Assembly: GCF_001988955.1 (NCBI RefSeq)
Contig: NZ_CP014263.1
Location: 4,896,501-4,960,500, forward strand
Direction of reading: 5' to 3'
DNA length: 64,000 nt
DNA from: Spirosoma montaniterrae
Lineage (GTDB): Bacteria > Bacteroidota > Bacteroidia > Cytophagales > Spirosomataceae
Shown: in pieces, positions 1 through 8,747 of the stretch
Position numbering within the stretch: the stretch's first letter is position 1
Layout of the letters: each line of letters starts with the position of its first letter
Program-made: the position numbers and the translations under genes
Notes under the pieces: generated by a model
The model's input: the letters and a program-made list of their open reading frames with translations, nothing else
Told to the model about the DNA's origin: nothing
Databases searched by the model: none

Positions 1-426
1 TACCGCTCGGCGGAGGTTATTCCGCATGCGGCCCTGCCTGAGCGGTTTAGCGGAGAGCGGGTGTTTGGCACGGCCATTTATTTCCTGCTGGAAAGCAAAG
101 ACGTATCGGCTCTGCACCGGATTCAGGCCGATGAAATCTGGCATTTTTATGCCGGTGGCCCGCTCAATGTGTTCGTCATAAACCCTGACGCTTCGCTTAG
201 AACCATTCGGTTAGGTAATAATCTGGAAAAGGGCGAAGTATTTCAGGCCGTTGTGCCAGCGGGTTGCTGGTTTGGGTCAAAGCCCGCCGATGGCACCGAA
301 TTTTCGCTGGTTGGCTGTACCGTTGCTCCCGGCTTCGATTTTGCCGACCTTGAGATGGCCGACCGGGAAACACTGTTAGCCGAGTTTCCGCAGCATCGGG
401 CGGTGATTGACATTTTAACTACCTGA
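1..426 (+). CDS. Cupin_5 (DUF985) family protein, 5' end cut by window edge
   Basis: The frame is open from the first base, so this is the C-terminal 141 residues of a longer gene. The visible start (YRSAEVIP, then GTAIYFLLE) and the later IWHFYAGGPL and GCWFG segments match the DUF985/Cupin_5 family, small single-domain beta-barrel proteins of about 150-170 residues whose reaction is not established. Only about 20-30 N-terminal residues should be missing. The stop overlaps the 3' end of the convergent DUF4097 gene by 8 bp. Family call confident; substrate unknown. Confidence 0.8.
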   Translation, partial: YRSAEVIPHAALPERFSGERVFGTAIYFLLESKDVSALHRIQADEIWHFYAGGPLNVFVINPDASLRTIRLGNNLEKGEVFQAVVPAGCWFGSKPADGTEFSLVGCTVAPGFDFADLEMADRETLLAEFPQHRAVIDILTT

Positions 427-1471
427 AACTCACGTTTCCAAACTTCGATACCACTTTTACTTTGGTGCCTGTACCACGGCCAACTTTGCCGATATATTGT
501 TTTGTCAGGCGTGGGCCGCGCTGTCCGTCGTTATCGTTTGGCTGACTTGTGAAGTGCATGGTGGAACCCTGGCTGTAGTTGAAATTGCCGTAGCTGACCG
601 TTACGTCGAAGTCGCAGTCATTATTATCGACGGGTAGTGCAACCGACGAATAACTGGCCTGAATGGCTACGTTTTCGGCAGTTTTCGAGAGTTGCTCGAT
701 GCGAAAGCCGCCCGAAAAACTCAGCTTTATATTACCCGACTCGCGCAACGTGCCAATCTCGGCACCTGAATAGTCAATGTCGGCATTGAGTTTACCTACT
801 TCGCCAATCCGCATTTTGCCAAACTTATTAACGAGTGTTAACACGTTGACCCGATTCAGGTCCAGATTGCCGTAGGATACGTCTACTTTAGCGGCTTCAC
901 AAGCGCGGATAACGGCTTTACCGTAGGCGACATCGATGTCGGTTTGCCGGTTGGTCAGTTCAGTGGCGTTAAAGTTGCCGTAGCGATTATAAACGGATAA
1001 AGGGGCGTGGAAAGCTGGAATTTCGGTGTTCCCAAACTTATTCCGAACGGTTAGTGCATTTTGCCGGGGCATCATCACATCGTAGTTAATTTTAACGAAG
1101 TTGCGTTCGCCCCCGTTGCTCCAGCGGCCAAAACTCCAGTTTGAGACACTACCTTGATTGAAGTTTGTGCGCACCACAATCTGATTACCAGCGCGTTTCT
1201 CGTCGATACTAATCGCATCTAAAAACCGTTGCACACGCTCATCAGAATCGGAGTTTGCCAGAACCGTAATCTGAATCCGGATTTCACTTTTGTCCCAAAG
1301 ACCAATCGACACCTGACCAAACTGATTATCAATCGTTAACGCGTCGTTTGGATTCACGTCGAACACTTTAACAATTGTCTTCTTCTTCTCAATCGCACCG
1401 GTCTCACACGGTTCTTCGGCCCACGCGAAGGCGGGCAAAAGACACAGCAACAGGCTAAACAGGATTTTCAT
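419..1471 (-). CDS. Exported DUF4097-type protein downstream of an anti-sigma-like gene
   Basis: I chose the ATG at 1471 because it opens a clean signal peptide (MKILFSLLLCLLPAFAWA); an upstream ATG at 1495 would add eight polar residues. The mature protein is rich in short beta repeats such as NKFGNTEI, YGNLDL and SYGNFNYS, the pattern of DUF4097/putative auto-transporter-adhesin proteins thought to fold as a beta-helix-like sheet in the periplasm or on the surface. It starts inside the 3' end of the preceding membrane-protein gene (17-bp overlap), so the two are probably translated together. In Bacteroidota this trio (ECF sigma, membrane regulator, DUF4097 protein) is a common arrangement; a role in envelope sensing is inference. 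Confidence 0.7.
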   Translation of the reverse strand: MKILFSLLLCLLPAFAWAEEPCETGAIEKKKTIVKVFDVNPNDALTIDNQFGQVSIGLWDKSEIRIQITVLANSDSDERVQRFLDAISIDEKRAGNQIVVRTNFNQGSVSNWSFGRWSNGGERNFVKINYDVMMPRQNALTVRNKFGNTEIPAFHAPLSVYNRYGNFNATELTNRQTDIDVAYGKAVIRACEAAKVDVSYGNLDLNRVNVLTLVNKFGKMRIGEVGKLNADIDYSGAEIGTLRESGNIKLSFSGGFRIEQLSKTAENVAIQASYSSVALPVDNNDCDFDVTVSYGNFNYSQGSTMHFTSQPNDNDGQRGPRLTKQYIGKVGRGTGTKVKVVSKFGNVSFR

Positions 1472-2081
1472 GTGTTTGTTGTTTAATGCGCTCAATTACG
1501 CGCAACTGTTCATTAAGCAGGTCAATCTGTAATTGAAGGTTCTGAATCATGGCCTCAATCAGCGTTTCCTGATTCGGGTTTTGCGGCAACGCAGCCCGGA
1601 GCAATTGGTACGAACGTTCGAGCCGGTCTAAATCAGTCGCAAATTCCTGATACAAAACCGGGTTATCCTCGGTCATTTGTTTCAGCTCAGCCCGTTTATT
1701 ATCAATCAGCCGGGTATACTGCACCACCTCACGGGCATACATGGGGCTGGCGGCTACCACGTCGGGTTGCTGCGTTACGCCGTATTGGTGGTTCATGTAC
1801 CAGAAGCCACCCGCCAGTAGTAACAACGCTACCGAAGCCGCTACGCGCCAGTCCATATTCGGCCAGCCAATTTGCAGACCGCCGAACCGCGAGTTATTTA
1901 TTTGCTCTGCATTGCTATGCACCTGCCGAAATGGCGACTGCCCATTCAGCCGGGTTGTACCCGGTGGCGTATCTAACCCGCGTTCTATCTTTTGCCACAG
2001 GTCGTTGGGCGGCTCATGGTCGTCAAAAGCTTCGCGATTGTCTCGGACGAAGCGTTCCAGATTATCTTTTTTCATCATCAT
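1455..2081 (-). CDS. Single-pass membrane protein, probable anti-sigma-type partner of the ECF sigma factor
   Basis: Three consecutive ATG codons (2081, 2078, 2075) precede KKDNLERFVRDNREAFDD, the usual opening of these proteins; the upstream ORF extension (from 2123) runs through low-complexity repeat DNA and is unlikely to be translated. The N-terminal ~70 residues are cytoplasmic and acidic (DDHEPPNDLWQKIE), followed by one transmembrane helix (VAASVALLLLAGGFWY) and a C-terminal coiled coil rich in Leu/Gln/Glu. Its position directly after a sigma factor and the topology suggest an anti-sigma factor, but no zinc-binding anti-sigma motif is visible. Confidence 0.6.
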   Translation of the reverse strand: MMMKKDNLERFVRDNREAFDDHEPPNDLWQKIERGLDTPPGTTRLNGQSPFRQVHSNAEQINNSRFGGLQIGWPNMDWRVAASVALLLLAGGFWYMNHQYGVTQQPDVVAASPMYAREVVQYTRLIDNKRAELKQMTEDNPVLYQEFATDLDRLERSYQLLRAALPQNPNQETLIEAMIQNLQLQIDLLNEQLRVIERIKQQTHENPV

Positions 2082-2166
2082 TGATTGAGTTGTTGAGTGA
2101 CTGACTAATTGAATGGAACACAACTACCTCCTTTAATCAGTCGATCACTCAATCATTCAACAATTC
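2081..2166. repeat. Imperfect fold-back repeat built of TGA/TTGA units
   Basis: Two arms (about 2081-2116 and 2130-2166) of permuted TTGAGTGA/TTGATTGA units are imperfect reverse complements around a short unpaired centre. The right arm encodes the last residues of the sigma factor and the left arm ends at the start of the membrane protein gene. Size and layout resemble the other fold-back elements near 16.1, 25.7 and 46.9 kb, but this one has several mismatches and one indel, so membership in one family is tentative. Confidence 0.45.
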
Positions 2167-2724
2167 TATTAGTCGCTTCTTCCCGCGCAGATACTGCGTT
2201 CGGGAGGTTGTTTCACTGATTTTCAATACGTTGCCAATCTCTTCGTGGTCATATCCTTCAAACAGATACAGCGACAGCACTACGCGGTAGCCTTCGGGCA
2301 GTTGGCACATGGCCCGTCGAACCCGCTCTACTTCCAACTGAACGCCCTCTTCGTCATACGGCTCGGTATCGGCATAATCGGGGCCGTCGTCTTCGCCGAT
2401 GCCGTTGGTCTCGAGATCAACGAATTCGAGCCGTCGGCTACGCAGGTGGTTGATAGCCCGGTTTACCACAATCTGTTTCAGCCATGCGCCAAACGTACTT
2501 TGGCCGCGAAACGAGCCGATGTGCGTGAAGGCATCAATAAACGCTTCCTGCAACACATCTTCGGCCTCGGCCTCGTGGTTTACAATCCGCAGACAGACGT
2601 TGTACATGGCTTTCACGTACTGTTGGTAGAGGTCATACTGCGCCCGTCGCTCACCCTGTTGGCAGCGTTTGACCAGTTCAGCATGACGGTCCGGGTACGG
2701 TTTAGAATCGAGCCGGTTCAGCAC
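2149..2724 (-). CDS. RNA polymerase ECF-type sigma factor
   Basis: This 191-residue protein has region 2 (YVKAMYNVCLRIV, EAEDVLQEAFIDAF, FGAWLKQIVVNRAINHLR), an acidic linker (residues ~105-128), and region 4 (LPEGYRVVLSLYLFEGYDHEEIG, then a helix-turn-helix over SETTSRTQYLRGKKRL). It directs RNA polymerase to a stress or envelope regulon. The downstream membrane protein is the likely controller and the DUF4097 protein a likely co-regulated product. The 3' end lies in a low-complexity fold-back repeat. Class assignment within ECF groups cannot be made by eye. Confidence 0.93.
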   Translation of the reverse strand: MLNRLDSKPYPDRHAELVKRCQQGERRAQYDLYQQYVKAMYNVCLRIVNHEAEAEDVLQEAFIDAFTHIGSFRGQSTFGAWLKQIVVNRAINHLRSRRLEFVDLETNGIGEDDGPDYADTEPYDEEGVQLEVERVRRAMCQLPEGYRVVLSLYLFEGYDHEEIGNVLKISETTSRTQYLRGKKRLIELLND

Positions 2725-2850
2725 AAAAGGGGTTCAGGTAGTAATCAACAGAAAGACAAAGCCCGGCGGCTAACGTTGCATGGGCAGGCAACTATTTTTT
2801 GACCTGAGGCTAATAGAGTGTGGCGTTTAGAATAAGTCGGAGCGGGGTGA

Positions 2851-3237
2851 TCAATCTACTTTCAAATAATCGCGAATACATCTTATAAACGCGCCTGAAT
2901 TAACAATTGCCTCGGCAGACTCTGATTCTGACAATTCATAACTTACTTCATAGTCACTCAATTGCCGTTGTTGATAGATATTCGCCAGCATACGTCCATA
3001 TTGAGGTTCGATAAAGCCCGTTTTGACAAAATGTTTGCCAAATTGAGCAATTAATCCTTTATGGCTACTAACAGTTTGATCAGTTGATAGTAGACAGGCT
3101 TCTGTTGCATAATACATGGCGTAATAAGCTCGTGATACTGCCGATTCATAACTTTTACGCTCGAAGTGTAAATAATGGGCATCTTCTAACGTTTTGTCAG
3201 CACGCTCGAGCAAAGTTGTTATCAACGTGCTATTCAT
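2851..3237 (-). CDS. HEPN domain protein of a HEPN/MNT pair
   Basis: This is a 128-residue all-helical protein. The stretch ESAVSRAYYAMYYATEACLL (residues ~31-50) is the core helix of the HEPN family. HEPN ribonuclease toxins carry Arg-x4-6-His here; this protein has the Arg (R36) but Tyr where His is expected (RAYYAMYYA), so RNase activity is doubtful. It overlaps the upstream MNT gene by 4 bp (ATGA), the normal layout of HEPN-MNT modules in which the nucleotidyltransferase acts as antitoxin. Base composition is more AT-rich than the helicase gene next door, which fits acquired DNA. Confidence 0.8.
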   Translation of the reverse strand: MNSTLITTLLERADKTLEDAHYLHFERKSYESAVSRAYYAMYYATEACLLSTDQTVSSHKGLIAQFGKHFVKTGFIEPQYGRMLANIYQQRQLSDYEVSYELSESESAEAIVNSGAFIRCIRDYLKVD

Positions 3238-3560
3238 AATCGTCTGCCTTCACGCTTTACCTGTTTATATAAAGGGCTTGCTAATTGCTCAAAACGTTGT
3301 TGAGTCGTAGGAACGACGGATACAAGGGTATCGTAGCGAAGGTCTAACCTGTAGGCAATATCACCCATCAAATTTATTTCACTAAAAGGTGAAATGGTTT
3401 CGTCATTCAATATGACTAACAAATCAATATCAGAGTCTTGCGTGGCCTCATTACGTGCGAATGAGCCAAATAAATAAATATCGGACAGGCGATCCTGATA
3501 TAACTCTTGAACCGCATGTTTAAACTCACTTAGTAAAGGCTGTATGGCTGTATAATTCAT
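3234..3560 (-). CDS. MNT-type minimal nucleotidyltransferase, partner of HEPN gene
   Basis: This 108-residue protein has the nucleotidyltransferase signature GSFAR followed by DSDIDLLV, i.e. GS-x10-DxD with the two metal-binding aspartates intact (residues ~32-48). In characterised HEPN/MNT toxin-antitoxin systems the MNT protein transfers AMP onto the HEPN toxin and silences it. It is the first gene of the pair, and its stop overlaps the HEPN start (ATGA), implying coupled translation. No operator was recognised upstream. Confidence 0.85.
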   Translation of the reverse strand: MNYTAIQPLLSEFKHAVQELYQDRLSDIYLFGSFARNEATQDSDIDLLVILNDETISPFSEINLMGDIAYRLDLRYDTLVSVVPTTQQRFEQLASPLYKQVKREGRRL

Positions 3561-3652
3561 AGTGCGTTAAATATACGACTCGATACGTCAATTAACCTTG
3601 ACGCAGATGCAAAAGACATCTTTTTTCATCCCGCCCCGACCAAATTTTTCCG

Positions 3653-3660
3653 TAGTTTTG
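3653..3660 (+). promoter_or_regulatory. Candidate -7 element (TAGTTTTG) for the helicase gene
   Basis: TAGTTTTG fits the Bacteroidota -7 consensus TAnnTTTG and lies 29 bp before the helicase start codon. No good TTG -33 element sits at the usual 19-bp spacing, so this is only a half-supported promoter. Confidence 0.4.
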
Positions 3661-3689
3661 GTTGTTATAGATGGATAGAAGCAACACGA

Positions 3690-5981
3690 ATGGTTGATTA
3701 TATTTCTGGATTGAATGACCCACAGCGGGAGGCCGTTATGCACGGCGACGGGCCGCTGATGATTATAGCCGGTGCAGGTTCGGGCAAAACCCGCGTACTG
3801 ACGTATCGCATTGCCTACCTCATCGAAAACGGTGTCGACCCGTTCCGAATTCTGTCTCTGACGTTTACCAACAAAGCCGCTGGTGAGATGCGACACCGCA
3901 TCGAAAAGGTTGTTGGTACAGAAGCCCGCAATATCTGGATGGGTACGTTTCACTCCGTATTCGCCAAAATTCTGCGTATCGAAGCGCGGGCGTTGGGCTA
4001 CACCTCGAATTTCTCGATTTATGATACCGACGACTCGAAATCGCTGTTGCGGAGTATCATTAAAGAAATGGGCCTGGATGATAAGGTTTACCGCGTGAAC
4101 AACGTGTTCGGGCGGATTTCGGGCGCGAAAAACCGGCTCATTGGCCCCGACGATTATCTGAACAACAGTGTAATTCAGGCCGACGACGAATCGGCCCGGA
4201 TGCCGCGCATCGGTCAGATTTACAAACAGTATGCGTTGCGATGCTTTGCAGCCAATGCAATGGATTTCGATGATTTGCTGTTCAATACGAACGTGCTGTT
4301 TCGCGACCATCTTGATATTCTGCACAAGTACCAGCACAAGTTTCAGCACGTGATGGTCGATGAGTTTCAGGATACCAACGTATCGCAGTACCTCATCACG
4401 CGCAAACTGGCGGCTGTGCATCAGAATATCTGTGTTGTGGGCGACGATGCTCAGAGCATTTACGCCTTTCGGGGGGCCAACATCGAAAACATCCTCAACT
4501 TCCAGCGCGACTACGGCAAAGACGCCGTGAAAATCGTTAAGCTCGAACAAAACTACCGCTCGACCAAAACCATTGTCAACGCAGCCAACTCGATTATTGC
4601 CCGTAATAAAAATCAGTTGGAGAAGCACGTTTTCACCGACAATGAAGACGGTCCGCTGATCGACGTTATCAAAGCCTCATCAGACAACGAAGAAGGGCGT
4701 TTGGTGGCTTCGGCCATTTTCGAGACAAAGATGAACGAAGGGCTGACCAACAACGATTTCGCCATTCTGTACCGTACCAATGCGCAGTCGCGGGCATTTG
4801 AAGAAGCCTTGCGAAAGATGAGCATCAAGTACCGTATTATTGGCGGCCTGTCGTTCTATCAGCGCAAGGAAATCAAAGACCTGATTGCCTACCTGCGCTT
4901 CACCGTTAACCAGCAGGACGAAGAAGCGTTCAAGCGCATTATCAACCTGCCCAAGCGCGGTATTGGCGATACTACCGTGGCTAAAATCAGTGTCATCGCG
5001 GCTGAGAAAGAAGATTCGGTTTGGGAAATCGTTGCCGAAATAAACAAGCACGTAGCGGGCCGGTCAGCCATTGCCATCGAAGGCTTTGCCGACCTGATCA
5101 AGAGCTTCAAACTGCTGCTTGACCAGAAAGATGCTTTTGAGGTAGCCTCACACATTGCCAAAGCATCGGGGCTGCTGAAAGAACTTTACGACGATAAGAC
5201 CGTAGAAGGGCTGGCCCGGTACGAAAACGTACAGGAATTGCTGAACGCCATTAAAGAGTTTGTCGATAACCCCGACAACGACGACAAGAGTTTGGGCGCA
5301 TTTCTGCAATCTGTATCGCTGCTGACTACCGCCGACGAAAAAGAAGATGATGGCGACAACGACAAAGTGACGCTAATGACCATTCACGCAGCTAAGGGGC
5401 TGGAATTCAAAAACGTACATATTGTTGGGTTGGAAGAAGACCTGTTTCCAAGCCAGATGATGCTCGAAAGTCGCAATGATCTGGAAGAGGAACGGCGGCT
5501 GTTTTACGTGGCTATCACCCGCGCCGAACGCCGACTCAGTATGTCGTATGCCGAAACGCGCTATCACTACGGTCGGCTTAAAATGTGCGAACCAAGCCGG
5601 TTTCTGATGGAAATGGACCAGCGTTTTCTGAAGATGTCGAAATTGCGGTCGGCACCGGGCCGAATGGATTTTGACCGACCCGAGCGCGACCGGAGCGAGA
5701 CCACTTCGACCGGCTCAATGGCTTTTGTGCGGAGTTTGGCCCAGCGTACAGCCGCCCGGCAGGCCCCACAACCCACTACGTCGCACACGCCCTCACCCGA
5801 TTTCACCCCCACCAGCACGGCAGAGCTTACCGCCGGGCAACGCGTAGAACACGCCAAGTTCGGCTTCGGCACGGTTAAGAGCGTAGACGTGAATGGCACC
5901 GAGCGCAAGGCCACGATTCAGTTCGAGAAAGCGGGCGAGAAAGTGCTCTTGCTGAGTTTCGCCAAACTGCGCGTGGTCTGA
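3690..5981 (+). CDS. pcrA: UvrD/PcrA-type DNA helicase (superfamily 1A)
   Basis: This 763-residue 3'-5' DNA helicase shows motif I AGAGSGKTRVL, motif Ia TFTNKAAGEMR, motif II VDEFQDTN, motif III GDDAQSIYAFRGA, motif IV LEQNYRST, motif V TIHAAKGLEF and motif VI RRLFYVAITRAERRL. The C-terminal ~50 residues (GQRVEHAKFGFGTVKSVD) are the Tudor-like RNA-polymerase-binding tail typical of PcrA/UvrD. It acts in nucleotide excision and mismatch repair and in clearing protein-DNA roadblocks. The gene stands alone between oppositely oriented neighbours. PcrA versus UvrD naming is a convention here. Confidence 0.95.
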   Translation: MVDYISGLNDPQREAVMHGDGPLMIIAGAGSGKTRVLTYRIAYLIENGVDPFRILSLTFTNKAAGEMRHRIEKVVGTEARNIWMGTFHSVFAKILRIEARALGYTSNFSIYDTDDSKSLLRSIIKEMGLDDKVYRVNNVFGRISGAKNRLIGPDDYLNNSVIQADDESARMPRIGQIYKQYALRCFAANAMDFDDLLFNTNVLFRDHLDILHKYQHKFQHVMVDEFQDTNVSQYLITRKLAAVHQNICVVGDDAQSIYAFRGANIENILNFQRDYGKDAVKIVKLEQNYRSTKTIVNAANSIIARNKNQLEKHVFTDNEDGPLIDVIKASSDNEEGRLVASAIFETKMNEGLTNNDFAILYRTNAQSRAFEEALRKMSIKYRIIGGLSFYQRKEIKDLIAYLRFTVNQQDEEAFKRIINLPKRGIGDTTVAKISVIAAEKEDSVWEIVAEINKHVAGRSAIAIEGFADLIKSFKLLLDQKDAFEVASHIAKASGLLKELYDDKTVEGLARYENVQELLNAIKEFVDNPDNDDKSLGAFLQSVSLLTTADEKEDDGDNDKVTLMTIHAAKGLEFKNVHIVGLEEDLFPSQMMLESRNDLEEERRLFYVAITRAERRLSMSYAETRYHYGRLKMCEPSRFLMEMDQRFLKMSKLRSAPGRMDFDRPERDRSETTSTGSMAFVRSLAQRTAARQAPQPTTSHTPSPDFTPTSTAELTAGQRVEHAKFGFGTVKSVDVNGTERKATIQFEKAGEKVLLLSFAKLRVV

Positions 5982-6011
5982 ATTGGGGCTTAGGCAGCAT
6001 TTATGAGGTTT

Positions 6012-6371
6012 TCACCGTACCGGATTTTCGTCAATACCTAATCGGGGTAGGGCGGGGTTGAGGATGCGCGACACAACTTTGACCCGAAAAACGCGGGTTC
6101 CGGCTACGTCGAAATCGCAGCTATAAAACTCCCGTTGTTTTATACCCCGATACACCGCCGTATAATTCACCCTGGGCGGCCAGTTATTGAAGGCCAGTTC
6201 GGCAGTGATAGCATCTACCGCTTTCCGTAAATTAGAAAAATAAATAGTTGTCGGCTCGCGTTGGCGCAGCGCGTTCAGCGAGCCGACATGTTGTAGGCTT
6301 ACTTCATAAATGACGCGTCCCGTGGGGCGTAGTACAGCTTTTTCGGCCATCGTGCTATGCGTTTTTTGCAT
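6012..6371 (-). CDS. Hypothetical protein, small soluble
   Basis: I do not recognise a family. The 119-residue product has no signal peptide or membrane helix. It alternates short beta-like segments (RVIYEVSLQHVG, TRVFRVKVVSRIL) with one amphipathic helix around LRKAVDAITAELAFNNW. An internal ATG at 6350 could be the true start. It lies between the helicase end and the AT-rich gap before the pdhB terminator, oriented with pdhB but separated from it by that terminator, so it is probably its own transcript. Confidence 0.5.
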   Translation of the reverse strand: MQKTHSTMAEKAVLRPTGRVIYEVSLQHVGSLNALRQREPTTIYFSNLRKAVDAITAELAFNNWPPRVNYTAVYRGIKQREFYSCDFDVAGTRVFRVKVVSRILNPALPRLGIDENPVR

Positions 6372-6472
6372 AAATCCTGCATAATCATATTTTTTTGAAA
6401 AATAATTTTACTATTTTTCATATGCAAAACAAATCGGCAGGCTTGCCCGTTTTACAATTAACTATCGCACAA

Positions 6473-6507
6473 AGAAAAAACCAGTCGCAACACGACTGGT
6501 TTTTTTG
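6473..6507 (-). terminator. Terminator downstream of pdhB (bidirectional form)
   Basis: A perfect 7-bp stem (6481-6487 with 6493-6499) around a 5-base loop is flanked by an A-run on the left and a T-run on the right, so it can work on either strand. It sits 15 bases past the pdhB stop on the minus strand. Confidence 0.85.
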
Positions 6508-6522
6508 TGCCTGTAGGGATAC

Positions 6523-7503
6523 TTATTTTTTATACATCACCGTGTCAACGGCCTGCAAGGTACGCTTCACATTTGGTAAAATAGCTTCGATGAGCGTGGG
6601 GGCATAAGGCAGCGGCAAATCCATGCTATTGACCCGCACTACCGGCGCGTCTAAATAATCGAAGGCGTTGCGCTGAATGTTGTAGGTCAACTCCGACGAG
6701 ATAGCCGCCAGCGGCCAGGCTTCTTCTACGATAACGCAGCGGTTGGTTTTTTTCACCGAGCTAAGAATAGTAGCATAGTCGATGGGGCGCACCGTACGCA
6801 GATCGATTACTTCGGCGTGAACACCATTTTTCGCCAGTTCGTCGGCAGCAGCGAGGGCCACTTTCATGATTTTGCCGAATGACACAATCGTAACGTCGTT
6901 GCCTTCGCGCACAATATTGGCCTGACCAATCGGTATCAGGTACTCTTCTTCCGGCACCTGCCCTTTGTCGCCGTACATCAACTCCGATTCCATAAAAATA
7001 ACCGGGTCGTTATCGCGGATGCTACTTTTCAGCAACCCTTTGGCGTCGTAAGGATTCGACGGCACTACCACTTTCAGGCCGGGCGTGTTGGCAAACCAGT
7101 TTTCAAAATTCTGCGAGTGCTGACTCGATAGCATACCCGCGTTGCCGGTTGGGCCGCGAAACACGATAGGGCACGAATACTGCCCGCCCGACATGCTCAT
7201 GATTTTGGCTGCCGAGTTGATAATCTGGTCTATAGCTACAAGCGAGAAGTTAAACGTCATAAACTCGATAATAGGCCGCAGACCGTTTATTGCCGAGCCG
7301 ACGCCGATCCCTGCAAAGCCAAGCTCGGCAATGGGCGTATCGACCACGCGTTCCGGCCCGAATTCATCGAGCATACCCTGACTCACTTTATAGGCACCAT
7401 TGTATTCGGCAACTTCTTCGCCCATCAGGTAAACGAGCGGGTCACGGCGCATTTCTTCTGACATGGCCTCGCGCAGGGCTTCGCGGAACTGTATTTCTCT
7501 CAT
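6523..7503 (-). CDS. pdhB: Pyruvate dehydrogenase complex E1 component, beta subunit
   Basis: The protein matches the E1-beta family from its first residues (MREIQFREALREAMSEEMRR) through GEEVAEYNGAYKVSQGM, DTPIAELGFAGIGVGSA and the C-terminal DLRTVRPIDYATI and VEEAWP segments. It forms the alpha2beta2 decarboxylase that uses thiamine diphosphate to convert pyruvate to an acetyl group on lipoyl-E2. I chose the ATG at 7503 because the family starts there; an ATG at 7545 would add 14 residues. The alpha subunit is not adjacent in this window. A strong terminator follows. Confidence 0.92.
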   Translation of the reverse strand: MREIQFREALREAMSEEMRRDPLVYLMGEEVAEYNGAYKVSQGMLDEFGPERVVDTPIAELGFAGIGVGSAINGLRPIIEFMTFNFSLVAIDQIINSAAKIMSMSGGQYSCPIVFRGPTGNAGMLSSQHSQNFENWFANTPGLKVVVPSNPYDAKGLLKSSIRDNDPVIFMESELMYGDKGQVPEEEYLIPIGQANIVREGNDVTIVSFGKIMKVALAAADELAKNGVHAEVIDLRTVRPIDYATILSSVKKTNRCVIVEEAWPLAAISSELTYNIQRNAFDYLDAPVVRVNSMDLPLPYAPTLIEAILPNVKRTLQAVDTVMYKK

Positions 7504-7632
7504 GCTGAGTGCGTTAGTTTCGGTTGACAGCACCTGTTTGTCCACATCGGGGCCGAAACAGGCGGGTGGTATAAAAACCAGCCAAAATTAGGCAAAACAC
7601 CCTGATTCATCAAATGTGGGTGTAGGGAGAAA

Positions 7633-8085
7633 TTAGTTTGGCTTTGCCTGTTTGAACCGTTTATAGGCGTTGATAATCGTTCTGCGCTTAAACGTAATAA
7701 ATAGATACGTTTGCCGGTTTTTATCTATGATTAATACCCTGTTTGGAACCAAGAAAAGATAACTTCTACGTCTGACTGCCACTACGTCCTCAAAACTTAG
7801 GGTTAACGTTTTGACTAAGTGGTTGTTACAGGGAAAAATAGTACTGAATTTCCTCTCCAATTTTCTATCCTTAATAAAGCAAGGTTGCGGAGAATACGTT
7901 ATCCCGGCTTCTGTAACTTGAAGACTTCCGTTAATTAACGTTTCAGCTAAAAGCGGCAAAGGGGTTGTTTTAAGTACAAGACCAACCCGTATCGAATCGC
8001 CAATAGTTACACACTCTTTGGCCGAAGATTTTTTTGCCTGAATAGATAGTATTACGATTAGTGGCAAATACAAGAACTTGTTCAT
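7633..8085 (-). CDS. Hypothetical protein with a PH/GRAM-like C-terminal half
   Basis: The 150-residue product begins with a hydrophobic segment (FLYLPLIVILSIQA) that could be a signal sequence or membrane anchor. The C-terminal half alternates beta strands and ends in a helix: LSFEDVVAVRRR, VLIIDKNRQTYLFITF, then INAYKRFKQ. This is the pattern of GRAM/PH-like domains, in which a phe-rich strand precedes a final helix; that assignment is by eye and weak. The gene is AT-rich relative to pdhB and rpsJ and is flanked by a 332-bp AT-rich gap. Confidence 0.45.
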   Translation of the reverse strand: MNKFLYLPLIVILSIQAKKSSAKECVTIGDSIRVGLVLKTTPLPLLAETLINGSLQVTEAGITYSPQPCFIKDRKLERKFSTIFPCNNHLVKTLTLSFEDVVAVRRRSYLFLVPNRVLIIDKNRQTYLFITFKRRTIINAYKRFKQAKPN

Positions 8086-8417
8086 ACTACTTTAGATGAG
8101 AGATAATCTCGCCAATCGGCATAACTTACAAGTATGTAATGAATAATAATGGCTTTTATTGTAGAAATAAATACTAATTTTAGAGAAATAAACATATAAT
8201 AAATCTACATATGAATACTTATTGTATTTGTATGTGAATCGCTCTGTTGTATAATCTGGCGTAGTAACAGACTATGTTCAATAACCGTTAAGTTAGACAG
8301 TTTCTTGATGTAGGATTATGTACTAAAATTTCGTACCTTTGCGGGCCAAAACAAAAAGCCCGACCGGAGTAAATGGTTCTTTCGGCAGGGCTTAATCACC
8401 AAACGAACCACAATCGA
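8086..8417. other. AT-rich intergenic region carrying the rpsJ leader
   Basis: There is no gene in this 332-bp stretch. It separates divergent genes. The right end holds a candidate -7 element (8334-8341) and a leader in which GCCC (8358-8361) can pair with GGGC near 8388-8391 to enclose a ~26-base loop just ahead of the rpsJ start. I see no transposon end, tRNA or known riboswitch. Confidence 0.5.
8334..8341 (+). promoter_or_regulatory. rpsJ: Candidate -7 element (TACCTTTG) for rpsJ
   Basis: TACCTTTG matches the Bacteroidota TAnnTTTG consensus, 76 bp before the rpsJ start. The upstream TTG at 8305-8307 is about 7 bp too far for the normal spacing, so the -33 part is unproven. Confidence 0.5.
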
Positions 8418-8723
8418 ATGAGCCAGAAAATTCGCATTAAGCTGAAATCCTTCGACCATATGCTGGTCGATAAGTCGGCGGAGAAAATCGTAAAAGCAGT
8501 TAAATCAACGGGTGCTGTCGTAAGCGGCCCCATCCCCCTGCCAACCGATAAAGAAATTTACACCGTGCTGCGGTCGCCCCACGTTAACAAAAAAGCGCGG
8601 GAGCAATTCCAGCTTTGTACCTACAAGCGGCTGGTTGACATCTATAGCAGCAGCGCGAAAACCGTTGATGCCCTGATGAAGCTTGAACTGCCCAGCGGTG
8701 TTGACGTAGAAATCAAGGTATAA
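8418..8723 (+). CDS. rpsJ: 30S ribosomal protein S10
   Basis: This 101-residue S10 matches the family from [14 protein letters not shown] through [10 protein letters not shown] and [13 protein letters not shown] to [12 protein letters not shown] chose the ATG at 8418 because S10 starts there; the open frame extends upstream to 8373 but through leader sequence. S10 sits in the small-subunit head and also serves in transcription antitermination with NusB. The gene is solitary: its usual operon companions (fusA upstream, rplC downstream) are absent, and a strong terminator follows immediately, so it must be its own transcription unit here. Confidence 0.95.
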   Translation: MSQKIRIKLKSFDHMLVDKSAEKIVKAVKSTGAVVSGPIPLPTDKEIYTVLRSPHVNKKAREQFQLCTYKRLVDIYSSSAKTVDALMKLELPSGVDVEIKV

Positions 8724-8747
8724 TTACTTTCCTGTTTAGATTTTGGA

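Noticed and set aside
3588..5567. Long antisense frames opposite the helicase gene, including one of 346 codons
   Set aside because: They are shadows created by codon bias in a verified helicase frame; no family motifs, and the helicase has all its motifs in the other frame.
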